Positions 38,413-50,990 are shown, counted from the stretch's first letter. The stretch is DNA of 64,000 nucleotides from Ptiloglossa arizonensis (GCF_051014685.1 NC_135059.1:6944001-7008000), one strand, 5' to 3'. The notes: a model not told the origin generated them from the letters alone. Program-made: numbers and translations.

Positions 38413-39301
38413 GGAGACGAACGGGAAGACGGAGAGGAGTTACAAGGGAACGCGACAAAGAAATAGTACGAATCGAGCTCCCTCCGTGTCCTCCGTCCTT
38501 CCCGATTTTTCGTCCAAGGTAAAATGGGAAAAGTTCCAAATCGGCGTTGCAAAAGAGAAAGGGGCCAGAGGACAAGGGACAACGGAAGGAACGGTGGAAA
38601 GGGAACGATTCACAAAGCAGACGCCACCGTACGTTCGCCAGTGGTCCGTTAGAAAATGGCCCAGCGGTCGCATGCTTGCACGTACCGAGTGCCCCAACCT
38701 GCATCGCTTTTTCTTCGATCGATTTTATACGTTCGACGAGTACCCGCGAAGATGCGCGTTTCCATGCTCGATATCGAAGCCGCTCGAACTCGTCGAGAGG
38801 CCTTCGATCGTCGAAGGAAAAAGGAGAACGTTGAGGAAAATTTGAGAAACGCTCGAGTCTAGTCACGTCTCGGCGAAGAAACAAAGAGACGTTGAGGAAA
38901 ATTTGATAAACGGTCGAGTCTTGTCCCGTCTCGTTGGTAAAGATAGGATTATCGTGTAAGCGTAGTGCGTTCGTCGTTATCGTAAGGAGAACAGGGCCAA
39001 GAGTACGCGTTCTTAAGAGAGAATACGATTTCGCTGCGATTTCGTATCCGACGGTCGATGTTTCTGTTTCTTCTTTTCTCGATTGGAAGAAAAATAGAAA
39101 AACGTACTTGGCCGATGCAACGTTTCTAAGACTATTTTTTTCCAGCGAAGAAAAGAAGAAAAGGCATATTCAGGAACGAGATTTTTTCTTTCTTCCAGCC
39201 TGGAGAAAGAAAAGAAAGACATCGGGGCCGGCTACGAGTGTCGAAACGAAGAACGTTTCGATGTGTTTCTTTTTTCCAACGGTGAAAAAAGAAAGCTAAG
39301 A

Positions 39302-39348
39302 AAAAGAAGAAGAAGAAGAAGAAGAAGAAGAAGAAGATGAAGAAGACG
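39302..39348. repeat. (GAA)n trinucleotide
   Basis: About 12 AGA units; plus-strand purine tract. Confidence 0.9.
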
Positions 39349-39989
39349 TGTGTCGGTCGTTTCCACGATCGTGTTTTAGGAAATCCTACCTTAACGTTCG
39401 CGATGAAATCCGCTCGGAGCGTCGAGATGTCGGGTCCGAGCGCGTTCTCCGCGTGGCGGATACGGAGGAACGTTTTGAAAAGCATCGAAAGCCATTCGAA
39501 TCGAACCGAAAGGAGGTAGGTACGTACGTACTTACGTGTGTCGATAAGTAGCAAACAGCGACGGACAGAGGACGATGGGGGAAGGGGAGGTGGATGGTAA
39601 GAAAGAGGAGGTGGGCGACTCGTTCAGGGATGGAGAGAGATATAGGGACAGGGATGGAGAGAGGAGGCAAGATGGGCCGAGAGGAGGCTGCCCGAGGGTC
39701 ACTGAACCGCGAAAGAGCATCGTTTTTTGATCAGTGTACGCACTACCGAAATACATTCCCGTCTCGAGGCTCGAGACGATCCCGATGCTTCCAAGCGGTC
39801 CCAGTGGGTCAGTGGTTCACGAGGGACCGACAAACTCGTGTACCTCGAAAATATACTCGACGGAAACAAGAAAGCTTTCTTCGGGAGACGACGATTTTTC
39901 GTCCGGATCCACGGATCGTCGACGATACCGTCCCGACGAGAAACGCGATCGTCGAACTCGCAAACCTTGGCTTTCGCAAGTTCCGTCTC

Positions 39990-40185
39990 TACCGTGGCAA
40001 CATCGAGGTACATTTTCTCGATGTTCACGTGTTCCTTGAAAAAGAATCATCGAGGAGTGTTTCGTCGATGTTAGGTGTTTGAAAAAAAAATCATCGAGGA
40101 ACGTTTCGTCGACGTTCCAAGTATCTTGAAAAGCAACATCGAGAAATATTTATCAATATTTCGTGTTTCTTGAAAAGATCGCCAC
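39990..40185. repeat. Tandem repeat, ~55 bp, 3-4 units
   Basis: CTTGAAAAAGAATCATCGAG and GAACGTTTCGTCGATGTT recur three to four times with divergence. Confidence 0.75.
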
Positions 40186-40732
40186 TTGTGCCCGAATCTC
40201 GCTTCAGGTACTACTGTGTGTCCGTTGTCAGCGACAATTGTCGTCATCTGTTATCTGTTTCTATTCGACTCGGCAAAGGTCGAAGAAAAATAGGTAACGC
40301 GCGGCAATAGAAACAAAAGCTCTTCCAGTACGAACTGTTCCTTACCCGGTTCGGGAACGAATTATCCTCGTCGTCATCAACGCGGATAAAAGTACAATGG
40401 AATCCAGACATTGCGATCACGGACAATGCTATCGATCGACTATTGTTCTCGTAATTAATCGGTCCTGGAATACTTTATATATAAAATTGATTAGAAATAA
40501 TCCGTCTATCATAACCGAACCTCGGTTATTGGTATTATTATTCTTGGAGAGAAACGTTAATTCTTATGAAACTCATACCAAATGAAACTTTCCTTCGAAA
40601 CTTATCAAGTTCCTTGTAAACTCTTTGTCACCTTTTAGACGAGTGCACGCCATTGGTAAAAAGGCGATATCGTGTCAACTTGTGTACAAACGTATCTCGA
40701 ATTATGTCGTCTCCATGCGAACAGAATGTTTC

Positions 40733-40868
40733 TAGGTTGTTCGGAAAGTGATTTTGTTTTTTTTTTTTTTGTAAAAATAAACACGATTTTTTTAGAGCAT
40801 ACAAACATTATATTCAATTGTACATTCTCCATTTTGGAAAACGAAACGATTCTCCGAACAACCCGATA
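40733..40868. mobile_element. Mariner-type MITE, copy 3
   Basis: Inverse orientation to copies 1 and 2. The left TIR is TAGGTTGTTCGGAAAGTG and the right end is CCGAACAACCCGATA. The interior keeps the AACATTATATTCAATTGTAC and CTCCATTTTGGA blocks. The left TA is degenerate. Confidence 0.75.
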
Positions 40869-42720
40869 TAAATCGTCACGCGTTGCAAGCGTTTCGCCGT
40901 ACGTAGCGACAAAAAGCGAGTAAAGCGTTGCTCGTTGTTTCCTCGGTGTAGACGCAGCTTAGATTCGACGTGTTTATCGACTCGATACGAAGCCAAAGAA
41001 AGGATCGTCGAGCAAATTGGTAAGGTCGAAGTGGCACGAACCAGCGACCTGTACGTAGCTGAACAGCTTCGCACGGATTTACTACGCTTAGTAATTCGCA
41101 GCCTTTGTTCAACGGGTTCGATACTGTGGTGGTCACCGGTGACCGCCGCTCCCAGCCCAAGTTTCATTGAAACGCTTATCGAGAAACGAAACTCTTAAAT
41201 AACGTTACCATCGTTGGATATAAAATATAAAATAACAATCACATCGACGAATGAAACTTACAACGTTTCATCCAAGTATTGATCACAAATTCCAATAGCA
41301 GTGCTCTTTTAAGTAACCTTCGTTAGCTGCGAAACAAGAATACACCATCGAGCTTTCGAGTATCTCGAATTACAGTTCGAACGAGCTTCGAAGACTCGAG
41401 TATGGAAAATTGACGTGGCAGTTGAAAACTGACGTTTTCCTCCGACTCGCAACGATGCTACGTACCGTAGGTACTCGATGGAAACGAAGGGACACGATTT
41501 TGACGAAAGCGAAAAAAATAACAGAAAAAAAAAGGAACGAAATAAATAAAACGTCGATAAAGAACTCGGTTCGGATCGAAGTGAAACGGGCGGGGACGAA
41601 AAGCAAGAAGGAAAGAAAGAAAAAAAAGAAAGAAAGAAAAGAAAAAGAGTGACGCTCGAGCTCGGTCGTTAGACGTACTCGTAAAACTCCGTGTACTCGC
41701 CGCCGTAACAAACGTGAAATAACCATTCTGCTCGCTTGCGGTTCCAAGAAGTCCGGTTAGAATTTAGGCTACGTGGAGCTCCTACTCGAATCTGGAACAG
41801 GCTGGTCGTTGACCTTGCTTTCGATACTCTTTGAGAAGATTTTCAGGCATGATTACGAAGTTGGTGAAACGATCCTGTTGTTCCAATGCAATTTCGAGTA
41901 TTCGGGAACGTACGTACGTTCCCTAACCGTGGCCACGAGAATCGAAATACCACGCCGGAAATCGTTCTAGGCCCGCGATTCGCCAACGAGGCGCGCGCAA
42001 TCCTTCGTACCGCCAGCGGTACGAGATTCGTTTTTAATCGTTCTTAGCGATAAAGGTATGCGGTAAACTATTCGTGACCTCTAACGGTTCATCGTTGTCG
42101 CGTGTGGCCAACAAGGTATCCTTTCCGCATTAATGTCACCTACGTAATCGTAAAAATAGAAAGAAGCGGGCGCGCGTGCTCGAGCGATCCGCGACTCTCG
42201 TCGATCTTCTTCGCGAGGGTCTGGGTTAGATCCGACGACAGGGATGATTTCTTCTTTTCAGTTTTTATTTATTTATTCATTTATTTTTTTCTTTTTCTTT
42301 CATTTTTTGCTCCTCGAAAGGACGCCGTAACGGTGGTGGCGAACGAAACACCACCGAACAACAATCAAGCGTTCAAGAGAGGACGAGACTGGGAGGGAAA
42401 GGCACTAAACGATTCCGAGATGATATACGTCCATGTACTGAATTACACGGCCGACTACCGAATCATTTTGACCTACATCCGATACGAACCGATACCGTGA
42501 TCGCTGCTCGCCTCGAGCATCTGGAATCGGCGTGCTCGTACCGCGGCATTTGAATCAATTGAGTTCTCCTCGCGTTTTCCAAAAATCAATCGAGCGGCCA
42601 GTACCGGTTCCTCTTCTTTTCACGTTTTCGTCGTTACATCGAAAATCGGGGAAACCGGTGCCATTTTTGGCGAAATCGTACACTCGAATCGTACGTACGA
42701 TTTCGAGCGGGTAATCGTTG

Positions 42721-42870
42721 CGACGTTGTAACGTTGCGGTCTTGTAACGTTGTAACATTATAAACTTGTAACGTTGTAACGTTATAAACTTGTAACGTTG
42801 TAATATTATAAACTTGTAACGTTGTAACATTACAAACTTGTAACGTTGTAACGTTGTAATATTGTAACCG
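42721..42870. repeat. Minisatellite based on TTGTAACG
   Basis: Alternating CTTGTAACGTTGTAACG and TTATAAA blocks, about 6-7 units of 24-25 bp. Confidence 0.9.
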
Positions 42871-42904
42871 TAGAATATTTTCATTATTTCGACGTTTTGC
42901 GTTA

Positions 42905-43105
42905 CTCTCGTTTCAAATATTTGATACAGTATCGAACAAACGTATTCTCAGAAAGTATTTACAAGAATGATCGTTGAATATAAAAAATGTTAAAAATAGT
43001 CAAATTACACAATCGTAGAAAAATCTAGATAAAAATGTTACCTTAGCCGAGATTACATCGCGCGATAGATTTCGAGATCGTTACCGAGTACCATTTTCCA
43101 ATAAT
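42905..43105. repeat. Dispersed repeat, copy A (copy B at 50790-50990)
   Basis: Shares with copy B the order CGCAGAAAG..ATCTGCAA-like, CACAATCGT, AAAAATCTAGATAAAAAT, GAGATTACATCGCG and GTACCATTT. Same orientation, diverged, no coding frame. Confidence 0.6.
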
Positions 43106-43600
43106 TTCTCGTTTCTTTTTCACTAGTTTTTCGTCAACGGTGAACAGTACACATTTCAACGTTCGTTCAACGACTCGTAATTGGTCGTAACGAAGAAAAA
43201 CTCGGAGCTTATCGAGCAACCACCGCAGTGATAACGTACCGCGACTTGACGCGTATCTCAATTGGATAAGATCCCAATTGGTATTCTAAGCGCGAATCTC
43301 CGTTTATCGTTGATTCTTCCATAAATTTACACGTACGCGTCCCTTTACGGGAAAAATCTCGGGAAAACATGGTACTTTCCGATCGATTTTCTTCGAACGT
43401 TCCCGGTGTTCCGTGTCTAGGAAAAGATGGCGGACGAACGGTCGGTTTCGTTGCGTGAAATTTCTTTCGCGATGAAAAAATAAATAACAGGAAATGGTCG
43501 CTCGTATCGTTTAGGAGCAAGTTTCGCCGAGCAACGTACGATAACAGGATACGTGAGTCGATTATCGAATAATGTTACTCGTGTACGTAGTTCCCGTGCG

Positions 43601-43640
43601 TATATATAAACATACGGCGGGAATTGAACATTTCGAGCGT
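43601..43640 (+). promoter_or_regulatory. TATA promoter of the astacin gene
   Basis: TATATATAAA at 43601-43610 lies 81-90 bp upstream of the astacin start codon, which puts a predicted transcription start near 43633 and leaves a leader of about 55-60 nt. No clear initiator is seen. Confidence 0.55.
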
Positions 43641-43690
43641 TCGCGCGGTACGTTTGAAAAGGGTAACGTTCGAATTTCTTACGCTCGAGA

Positions 43691-45708
43691 ATGACCACCG
43701 TGTGCAAAAACCTCGTGTTCGCTCGTTCACTGGCGTTGTTCGTGGTAACGATGGTAATCGGTGCGAACTCGAACACGATCGATCTCGATCTCGGACGTAG
43801 GATCGTCCCACCGACGCCCAAGTTTCGAGGCAGATTCGGCGAGAGACACGCTCACGAAACGATCGGTACGTAAATTGCGAAATTTTGAACGAAAATCAAG
43901 GGTGGTAAACGGACAGAAGAAAATGTACCACTCGTCTTCTTTATTTATCGGTCACAGCGAACCGTATACGATCTTGGACGCAAGATGAGAAACAGAATCT
44001 CTGGGAACTGAGCGGCCTCTACGAAGGAGACATAATGCTCGGTGAAGAAACCGACGAAACGGACGAAACGAAGAACGGTCTGGTGAAAACTGCGTCCCGT
44101 TGGCCCGGAGGGATTGTACCTTATTACATAAAGGAAGAGGATTTTGGTAATTAGTCGGATTCGTTACGAAAGCGTTAGAGAGTCCGCGCGTAAAGATCAC
44201 GGGTTCACGTACGTGCGTACAAAGCGTCTCGCGAGGTACACACGGGTGTCTCGGACTTTAACGGGGCCTATTCTTTTGGTCCGAGTAAGAGAGAAATGTT
44301 TGCATTTAGTCTTTAAAGCGTAATTTGTCGTTGAGTGTCTTATTCAAACGTCGCGAGACGAGCACGAGAGTAACGAAATACAATGCGCGCAATAACGTAA
44401 CAAGATGCATCGTCGTTGCATCCGTAAAGTGCAAGGACTTGTAGGCTCGTGATAAATTACTCGTCCATTTTGAATACTTTTGAATACTTTCTTGTATATC
44501 GTACTTCAAGAGTCGTCCTCGAAAGCAAAACTCTCGTCTTGTCACGAATTCTATTGGGAAAGTCATTTCGTTTCTTTTTTCAGTGATAACGAAACACGAT
44601 TTTTTTAGAGCGTGTAAACGTTTTATTCAATTATATATTCTCCATTTTGGAGAACGAAATGACTTTCCGAGCAACCCGATACTTCGGTCACGTCAACGAT
44701 CGAATCACGACCTTGTCAATATTCGCGCGTTGTAACGCGAAGAAAACTACGGGTAAACTCGAGGAATTTTCAAAATCGAGAAACTCTTCGTATTTCTCGA
44801 TCGATTTTTTAACCTGGAATCGCCTCTGTGACGATGTCACATTTAGCGAGACACGTTGCATTTATCGTCGCGTTTCCACAGACGAGGAGGACATCGAAGT
44901 AATCGAAGGCGCCATAAAGGAGTATCACGAGAACACGTGTTTACGGTTTCGGCGTTACAAGAAAACGGACAACGATTACATTACTATAGAGGGCAAGATG
45001 TCGGGATGTTGGTCCTTGGTCGGCCGACACAATCAAGGACAGGTGGTGAATCTACAGAATCCAGGATGCGTGCAACACGGTGTAATCGTTCACGAGTTCA
45101 TGCACGCGTTAGGCTTTTATCATCAACAAAGTGCCGCGGATCGCGACGAATGGGTAAAGATAAATTGGGAAAACGTCAAGCCAGGTAATACCAACGACAT
45201 ACCGATTCGAGCTGTGTGACTTGTTAATTTTTAATAATAATAATAATAATAATAATATATATATATATTGTATTGTCACATAGCTATGTATGTCACATAT
45301 TGTATACACATATATATGTATTGTATTTGATTGTATTGTCCCACGATACACAGGCAAGGAACACAATTTCAACAAGTACGACAACCGTACCGTAACCGAT
45401 TACGGGATCGGCTACGATTACACGAGCGTGATGCATTACAGTTCTCACGCGTTCTCGAAAAATGGCGAACCGACGATCACACCGACGGTGAGTATATTCA
45501 ATCGACAACGTTGAGAACGAATTGTGTACTTATCGGTCGCGTTACACAGAAGGAGGAGGTGAAACTTGGACAACGAAAAGGACTCAGCGAAAAGGACACA
45601 CTAAAGCTACAAAAGATGTACGAGGTGGAGTGTCACGGTCGACAACCCGAAGGAGGCGCCAGCGACTCGTCGGACGTGTCCATCGACTGGATCTTCAATT
45701 TACTCTGA
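43691..45708 (+). CDS. Astacin-family zinc metalloprotease (secreted)
   Basis: Five exons: 43691-43865, 43958-44146, 44882-45184, 45354-45487 and 45550-45708; phases agree and give 319 aa. There is an N-terminal signal peptide (hydrophobic core about 11-24) and a propeptide carrying YEGDI around D83. This matches the astacin aspartate-switch motif that blocks the zinc. The mature domain begins near the SRWPGG..PYYI stretch. The zinc site is HEFMHALGFYH (H192, E193, H196, H202) followed by the DRD element, and the Met-turn is SVMHY with M249. Four cysteines fit the two conserved astacin disulfides. No EGF, CUB or membrane segment follows, so it is a minimal astacin, probably a digestive or extracellular endopeptidase; the substrate cannot be inferred. 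The intron between exons 2 and 3 holds a MITE copy. Expression likely starts from a TATA box 80-90 bp before the ATG. Confidence 0.93.
44552..44681. mobile_element. Mariner-type MITE, copy 4, in astacin intron 2
   Basis: Same orientation as copy 3. The left TIR has lost about 6 bp (TATTGGGAAAGTCATTTCG), while the right TIR is complete up to TA. The 5' flank matches the inverted right flank of copy 5 and the 3' flank matches that of copy 1 (see findings). It does not disrupt splice signals. Confidence 0.75.
45229..45272. repeat. (TAA)n(TA)n in astacin intron 3
   Basis: About nine TAA units followed by about seven TA units. Confidence 0.95.
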
Positions 45709-45808
45709 GATCGTTTGGTATCGATCGTTCCAAACTAGCGAGCAACGAACGAAGCATTACTTTGTTTTGTATCCACGGTGTGTGTGTGTATCACGCTTTC
45801 GTAAAAAT

Positions 45809-45814
45809 AATAAA
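45809..45814 (+). terminator. Poly(A) signal AATAAA of the astacin gene
   Basis: Canonical AATAAA about 100 nt after the astacin stop codon. It lies within the 465 bp separating the astacin stop from the convergent fused stop. Confidence 0.5.
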
Positions 45815-45883
45815 GGTAACGACGAAGACGACCACGTCGTCAACAATGACGGGATGCTGTATAATAGAAAATTATTTTCATAT

Positions 45884-45909
45884 TTCTTCTTCTTCTTCTT
45901 CTTCTTCTT
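45884..45909. repeat. (TTC)n trinucleotide
   Basis: About 8 units between the astacin and fused stop codons' downstream regions. Confidence 0.95.
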
Positions 45910-46173
45910 ACATACAAAACGTGGGAAGTAAAATTCTCTCGAGGAAGATACCGTGTTGGATGACGGAAATCGGTCGTGATACGTTTGCACTCGAAACTGG
46001 TATTATACATTCGCATCGATCCGTTTCGTAACTTATTTACAGAGTATTATATTTTCCGAAACGAGATGCAGTAGCACGTCGATGTCTCGGCTTCGCTTAC
46101 CGAGACAAATTGGGACCACGTCAACGGTCCCAATTCTCAAAAACAAGATCGCGCTGTGTCGCCGAACACAAAA

Positions 46174-49100
46174 CTATTTATACACGTCATTGAATTGGTT
46201 CCATCGCTTGTAAAACCTCCGTTTCTTTGCTTCGCTGATCGCATCTTTCGCGGCCTGAAAATATCACTCGTACATGTTTCAAGGTCTCCGATGACAGTGA
46301 ATTACTAACCAAGCATTGTTACTTACGAGCCGTACGGTTTCGTCGGGATCGAAGACTATTAACCTCTCCAATGCCTCCTTCAAAGCTCCACACCAGAATT
46401 CTTTTACCGTGAGAGGACAGTACTTGCCCAACAGTCTAATCAGGTGACAGGTTCTCGTTCTGAGTACATTTTCCGACTGCGTGAGCAGCTGAACAAGCTG
46501 TTTGGACGCAACCCCTTTTGTGAAAAGGATAGTTCGTTCGTATTAATGTCGAATGAAGAAAATTAACGGAGAACGAAATATCGATACGAGTGCTTTTTGC
46601 TAATTTAACGTATAAACGAACATTTCGCGGGTGTGAAACTTACATGAATGATCCGAATGTAAAAAAATCAGTTCGACCAGTTGTGTCTTTTTCGTTCGAG
46701 AACGCATTATGTGGTTCAAGATCGCAATGAGATCCGCGACTACTCGCGGCTTTCTTTTCCTCAAAGTCAACAATTGCTGTAGAAACGCCATTCCATTCAC
46801 GATATCAATAGCGTTACAGAATTGAATAAGAAATTTCTGCCGGGTATGAACCAAACTGCAAAGTACCAGCATCGTATATTCCAGGGTCTGAAGTTCATCA
46901 GAGGACAACTTTGATGCTAATCTGGTTCTTGCCTTTGTCAGTTCAAGTTTCTCGTACAGTTTGTGAGATTCGGATCGCTCTGACATTAAAAGTTTCAGAG
47001 CATAGACCAGATTCGGCACAACCTTAACGTCCTGATACACTCGATGTATTTTGAAGACAACGCTTCGCTTTAGCCCAAGAGCGAGTGGTAAAGATAAGAG
47101 ACAAGCAATGTAGTTTACAACTCGACAATTGACCGTCAAGTTTTTTAACGGAGATATTAACGCCGAAGCACAGTTTTTCTGAAGTAACGAGTACAGTTCG
47201 CCATTCATGATTTCCTCCATAGACTTTTGTAAGAATGCGATCCATTCTTCGGTTTCGATCGGACTTTCGACAGCCTTTGGATTCCAATCGTCTAATCCGT
47301 TACTATGCGATACATCATCGCCCGTTGAACTGTCTTTCCCAGGAAATGTTTCGTTTCTTTCACAGTGGATCGCTTCGGTCTCTGGTGAAACGCCAAATTG
47401 CTCGAGACTCGATGTATCGTCCTCGAGTTCGACAAACCCGTTGCTTCTCATCGTTTCTTCCGTTTCTTGGTTTTGTATTTGTCTCTGTTCGGAGCTATAA
47501 CACGACTCGAGATGATCCGTGACCACATTGTGACCTAACGATACTCTCGATGATTCATCGTGCTTGCAGAACAGACTTTTGCTTTCCGGAATTGACGTAA
47601 GTGGTGGCACGCGTTTACGTTCTGCCATTGTATCCAGAGTTCTTCCGTACGCCGTTGGGACGGTATCTCGTAAAAATCTGTGTCATTACGGAACTATTGT
47701 TAAACGAAATTTACATAGTTGCACTTGTTCGTGTATCGATATGTATGGCACGTATACGCGCGTGTTTCCTATTCGATGAAACTCATTACGTGGTCACATA
47801 TATTGTACAGAATTATATATACTTAGCCTGCGAATCGGTAAGATTCATATCGACATCTTGCAATTGCAGCTGTTTCTCTGCAGCTTGATTCACGGTCACA
47901 GGTGTAGCGAATGGCGTGGGTACAGCTCTGTTGATTTTTAGAAGAGATTTTTCAAGAAAAGGATGCTCTACAAGAGCAGGCCAGGTTAACCTTTGCGAAG
48001 GATTCTTCTGTAGCAATCCCTGTTTGTAAATAAATGTTTGTAATTATCGACGAATGAACTCGAGTGGGAAACCACAGAGTTAAAAATAACAATGTAGATG
48101 TATTACAACCTGTAGGAAGCTTTTGCATTTTTGCGACATGGTATAGGTGTCCGGCCAACATACAGATTCAAATTTTATCAATACGATTAAATGCAAAATA
48201 GAATCTGTTTGAAAAGGTGGAAAACCTTGAATCATTTGGTAAACTATGCAACCCAGGGACCTGAAAATAGAATGATTTGTATACTGTGTACATCTAACCT
48301 AATAACTTGTAAACCCAACACACCATAAATCTGCATTGTGATCGTAAGGGTGTTCTTCTATAAGTTCTGGAGCCATATACAACGGTGTTCCTTTTATAGA
48401 AGTTAACACTTGCGTCTTTGTGCTCATACTACGGGCGAATCCAAAATCGCATAACACTGCCTCCCCATTATGTTTAATGAGAACATTTTGTGGTTTAAGA
48501 TCCCTAAAGGAACAATGAGTCATTAACATTCAAAAATGCACTAAACCATTGAATCTCTAACCTGTGTACTATTCGTTTAGAATGCAAGTAGTAGAGACCA
48601 GAGACAAGATTGCAAGCTAGTTTTTGCACATTGCTTTCAGGCAAGTAACCTCCTGTTTCATCTAATAAGCGACATAATCCCTGACTCACGTATTGAGTTA
48701 CGACTACTATCTGAAGGAAAAATTACTCTTGTACAATGTAAAATATATAATTTTTGTACCTAAGCAAAATATGTATCGGTACCTTATTTTTTGTTTCAAA
48801 AGAATCAAGCATTTGTAGTATGTTTGGATGATGAAGTTGACGTTGAATTTCATATTCTTGGCGCAAGCTTTTTAACTCTTTGGACGATCTGCCACGCTGC
48901 ATGATAACATTTTGTTTACATAATCAACAAAAGCAAAAGATAAGAAATTATAGGAAAAAACAATGAGGGAGCAAGACAACGATCGATCGACAAATGTTTG
49001 TTCACCTTTTCAATCACTTTGTAAGCTACTGGTTTAAAAGTGGATCGCAGCAACGCTAAATATACTTGTCCAAAAGATCCATGACCCACTTCTTGTATAA

Positions 49101-49182
49101 TTTGATACTTTCCCGTTGTATCAAAAACTTCAGAATTTCCTGTTGCTGCCTCAATTTGCCAAGGTTCCATCATCATTATCAA
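46174..49182 (-). CDS. fu: Serine/threonine kinase fused (STK36 orthologue)
   Basis: Nine exons in transcript order: 49182-49006, 48896-48783, 48710-48562, 48503-48324, 48260-48110, 48019-47823, 47677-46644, 46514-46327 and 46254-46174, giving 756 aa, close to fly Fused. The kinase domain is N-terminal: GHGSFG loop (33-38), VAYK with Lys55, HRDLKPQN (146-153), DFGFA at D166, an activation segment with [15 protein letters not shown], and a domain end near [11 protein letters not shown] (268-278). The [23 protein letters not shown] stretch is diagnostic of Fused/STK36. The long C-terminal half (about 280-756) is the non-kinase regulatory region, ending in a basic segment. From family knowledge it transduces Hedgehog signalling with Cos2 and Ci. 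Two junctions were chosen by protein logic: exon 4 must end at 48324 to give DLWSLGC, and exon 6 must end at 47823 to keep the frame. MIMMM offers several starts. Confidence 0.92.
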
Positions 49183-50789
49183 AATTTATATCGATCGAAC
49201 TGAAATAGACTGCAATATCAATCAGTTTAACGACTAGATACGTACTTAGATAAAATAATTCATTTTCTATTCCAATAACGTAGGGTTCATTATACTACGA
49301 TCAGATTATCGTAGGTAAAAGGTAACTAAGGATAATCATTTGCATACTGCATAAACACTTGGGGATCTTCTTCTACTCTGTCACCGTTAATTTGGCTTCA
49401 AGGGAAAGTTACCTGTCTTTCTTCTCAGCATGCGTTTTGATTGGTGCGAAACCGATGAGCTTCCCTTAAAGCGAGAACGAATCAATTCTGTGCATACGTA
49501 CACCCACTTCAAGGGAAAATTACTAGCTTTGCACTACAAGATGTCTACCAAGAAGGTCGGGTTTTGGTTGGCAGAAGTGCTAGTAACTGTTTCAAATGGA
49601 ACGAATTTTTGTGCTAAAACGCTGATACAATGATTGACAAGTTGGAAAGGTCAATTGGATAAATGGTTCACGATATTTTCTTTATTTTATTTAACGGAAC
49701 GAAAGACTGGCAACCAAATTGAATGATTTGCGATAAAACCTCATTTGTCTGCTGTAATTATTTAGAAAAGGTGGGTCTCACCAATTTTGAACTTTTTAGA
49801 GTAGAACATCCTTTGCTAGAAAATTCTAATACTTTGTGAATCACTTTCTTGTTTCCTTGTTTTACTTTTTCACAAGGATTACTTTTCATCAACAGTTTCA
49901 TGACATTTATTGCAGAATGTCAAAGAAAGGAACAGGAAAAAAGTATTATAATAGTGAATTTTAATAACGATGAAAATTATGTACATATTTACAGTTTTGT
50001 AAACGCTTACATGATACGATAAGTACCAGGATCTTGACACACTACTACGTGAGAAACACGTTTCCATTTTTAGCTTATGGTATCAAACGTTACACGATGT
50101 CGCACGCGAGTGCAGTTCTGCTTTCGTTTTCTTTTCTTTCATGTTTAATTGCACATCGTCAAACTGTACTTAATGATAAAGGAAAGCAAAATGAAAAAAA
50201 GCTGTTTATATTCTTAACAAACGATTTAAGTTATGTCTCAAATTCATAGCAACGGTTTTCGTATTTTGGCGCACATTTATGGCGGTAGTGTGGTACAGGA
50301 AGTAAACGAGTAGCGAATAGAATTTCAGCAATAAGCAACAATATTATCAACAACATATAACCAACAACCTTTCTTGTGAAATTGTTTCGCGTAGCAAGAC
50401 AAGTATAACAAATCGTATAATAAATGAATATAGATCAGAATTGGAATAAAAATATAATTTATCTTAATATTGTCTGAAATGAATGTTAAAAATATATGCC
50501 TTGTTTTTAACAATTTCACATTAAAGACTCGTTTAAAACGAAATAAACGCGCCATTTGCGCCCCGTAGGGGCGAATCGATGCACTATGGGGCCCGAGTCA
50601 ACGTTGAGGGTGAAATTTCATACACAACATGCACTGAACGCATGAAAGCGAAGACAATTTTTTTCTTGAAACATCGACACAACAATATAACACTCTTAAG
50701 TATTAGCTCCCGCTTCAAAACGTTTTCCTTAACGCTTTCACGTAATGGCGCGCTTGTTTTTTATTTTAATGTTCTTCAATTCCTCAGAC

Positions 50790-50990
50790 TGAACGAACGT
50801 GTTCGCAGAAAGCATCTGCAAGGAAGCATTTTGCGCGGGAAAATCAGGACACGAACACGATAAATCGCACAATCGTCGAATATAAAAATCTAGGTAAAAA
50901 TATACTCCTGAATGTCATTGTAGCTGAGATTACATTGCGTGAGATATACTTTGAAATTAGTGCTGGATACCATTTACTAGCAGTTTAAGT
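50790..50990. repeat. Dispersed repeat, copy B
   Basis: Partner of 42905-43105; see that entry. It lies between fused and beat in AT-rich DNA. Confidence 0.6.

Larger units (their letters stand above)
27767..43600. other. Gene desert with repeats
   Basis: About 16 kb without a supported gene. It contains MITE copies 2 and 3, the candidate pogo-like element, the TTAGG-like array and several diverged duplications. Stretches at 29.7-30.3 kb and 31.5-32.3 kb are richer in complex sequence with broken frames; I do not recognise them. Confidence 0.55.

Noticed and set aside
37734..38582. 282-codon minus-strand frame rich in Thr-Gly and Ser-Asp repeats
   Set aside because: It is a read-through of the hexanucleotide array; several frames on both strands are equally open.
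42721..42870. CRISPR-like regular repeats
   Set aside because: Units are contiguous and diverged without unique spacers; an ordinary minisatellite in an insect genome.
44647..44880. Open frame running into astacin exon 3 from upstream
   Set aside because: It begins in the MITE right end and its flank; a similar peptide at 1568 shows it is repeat sequence, and the AG acceptor at 44880-44881 fits the real exon.
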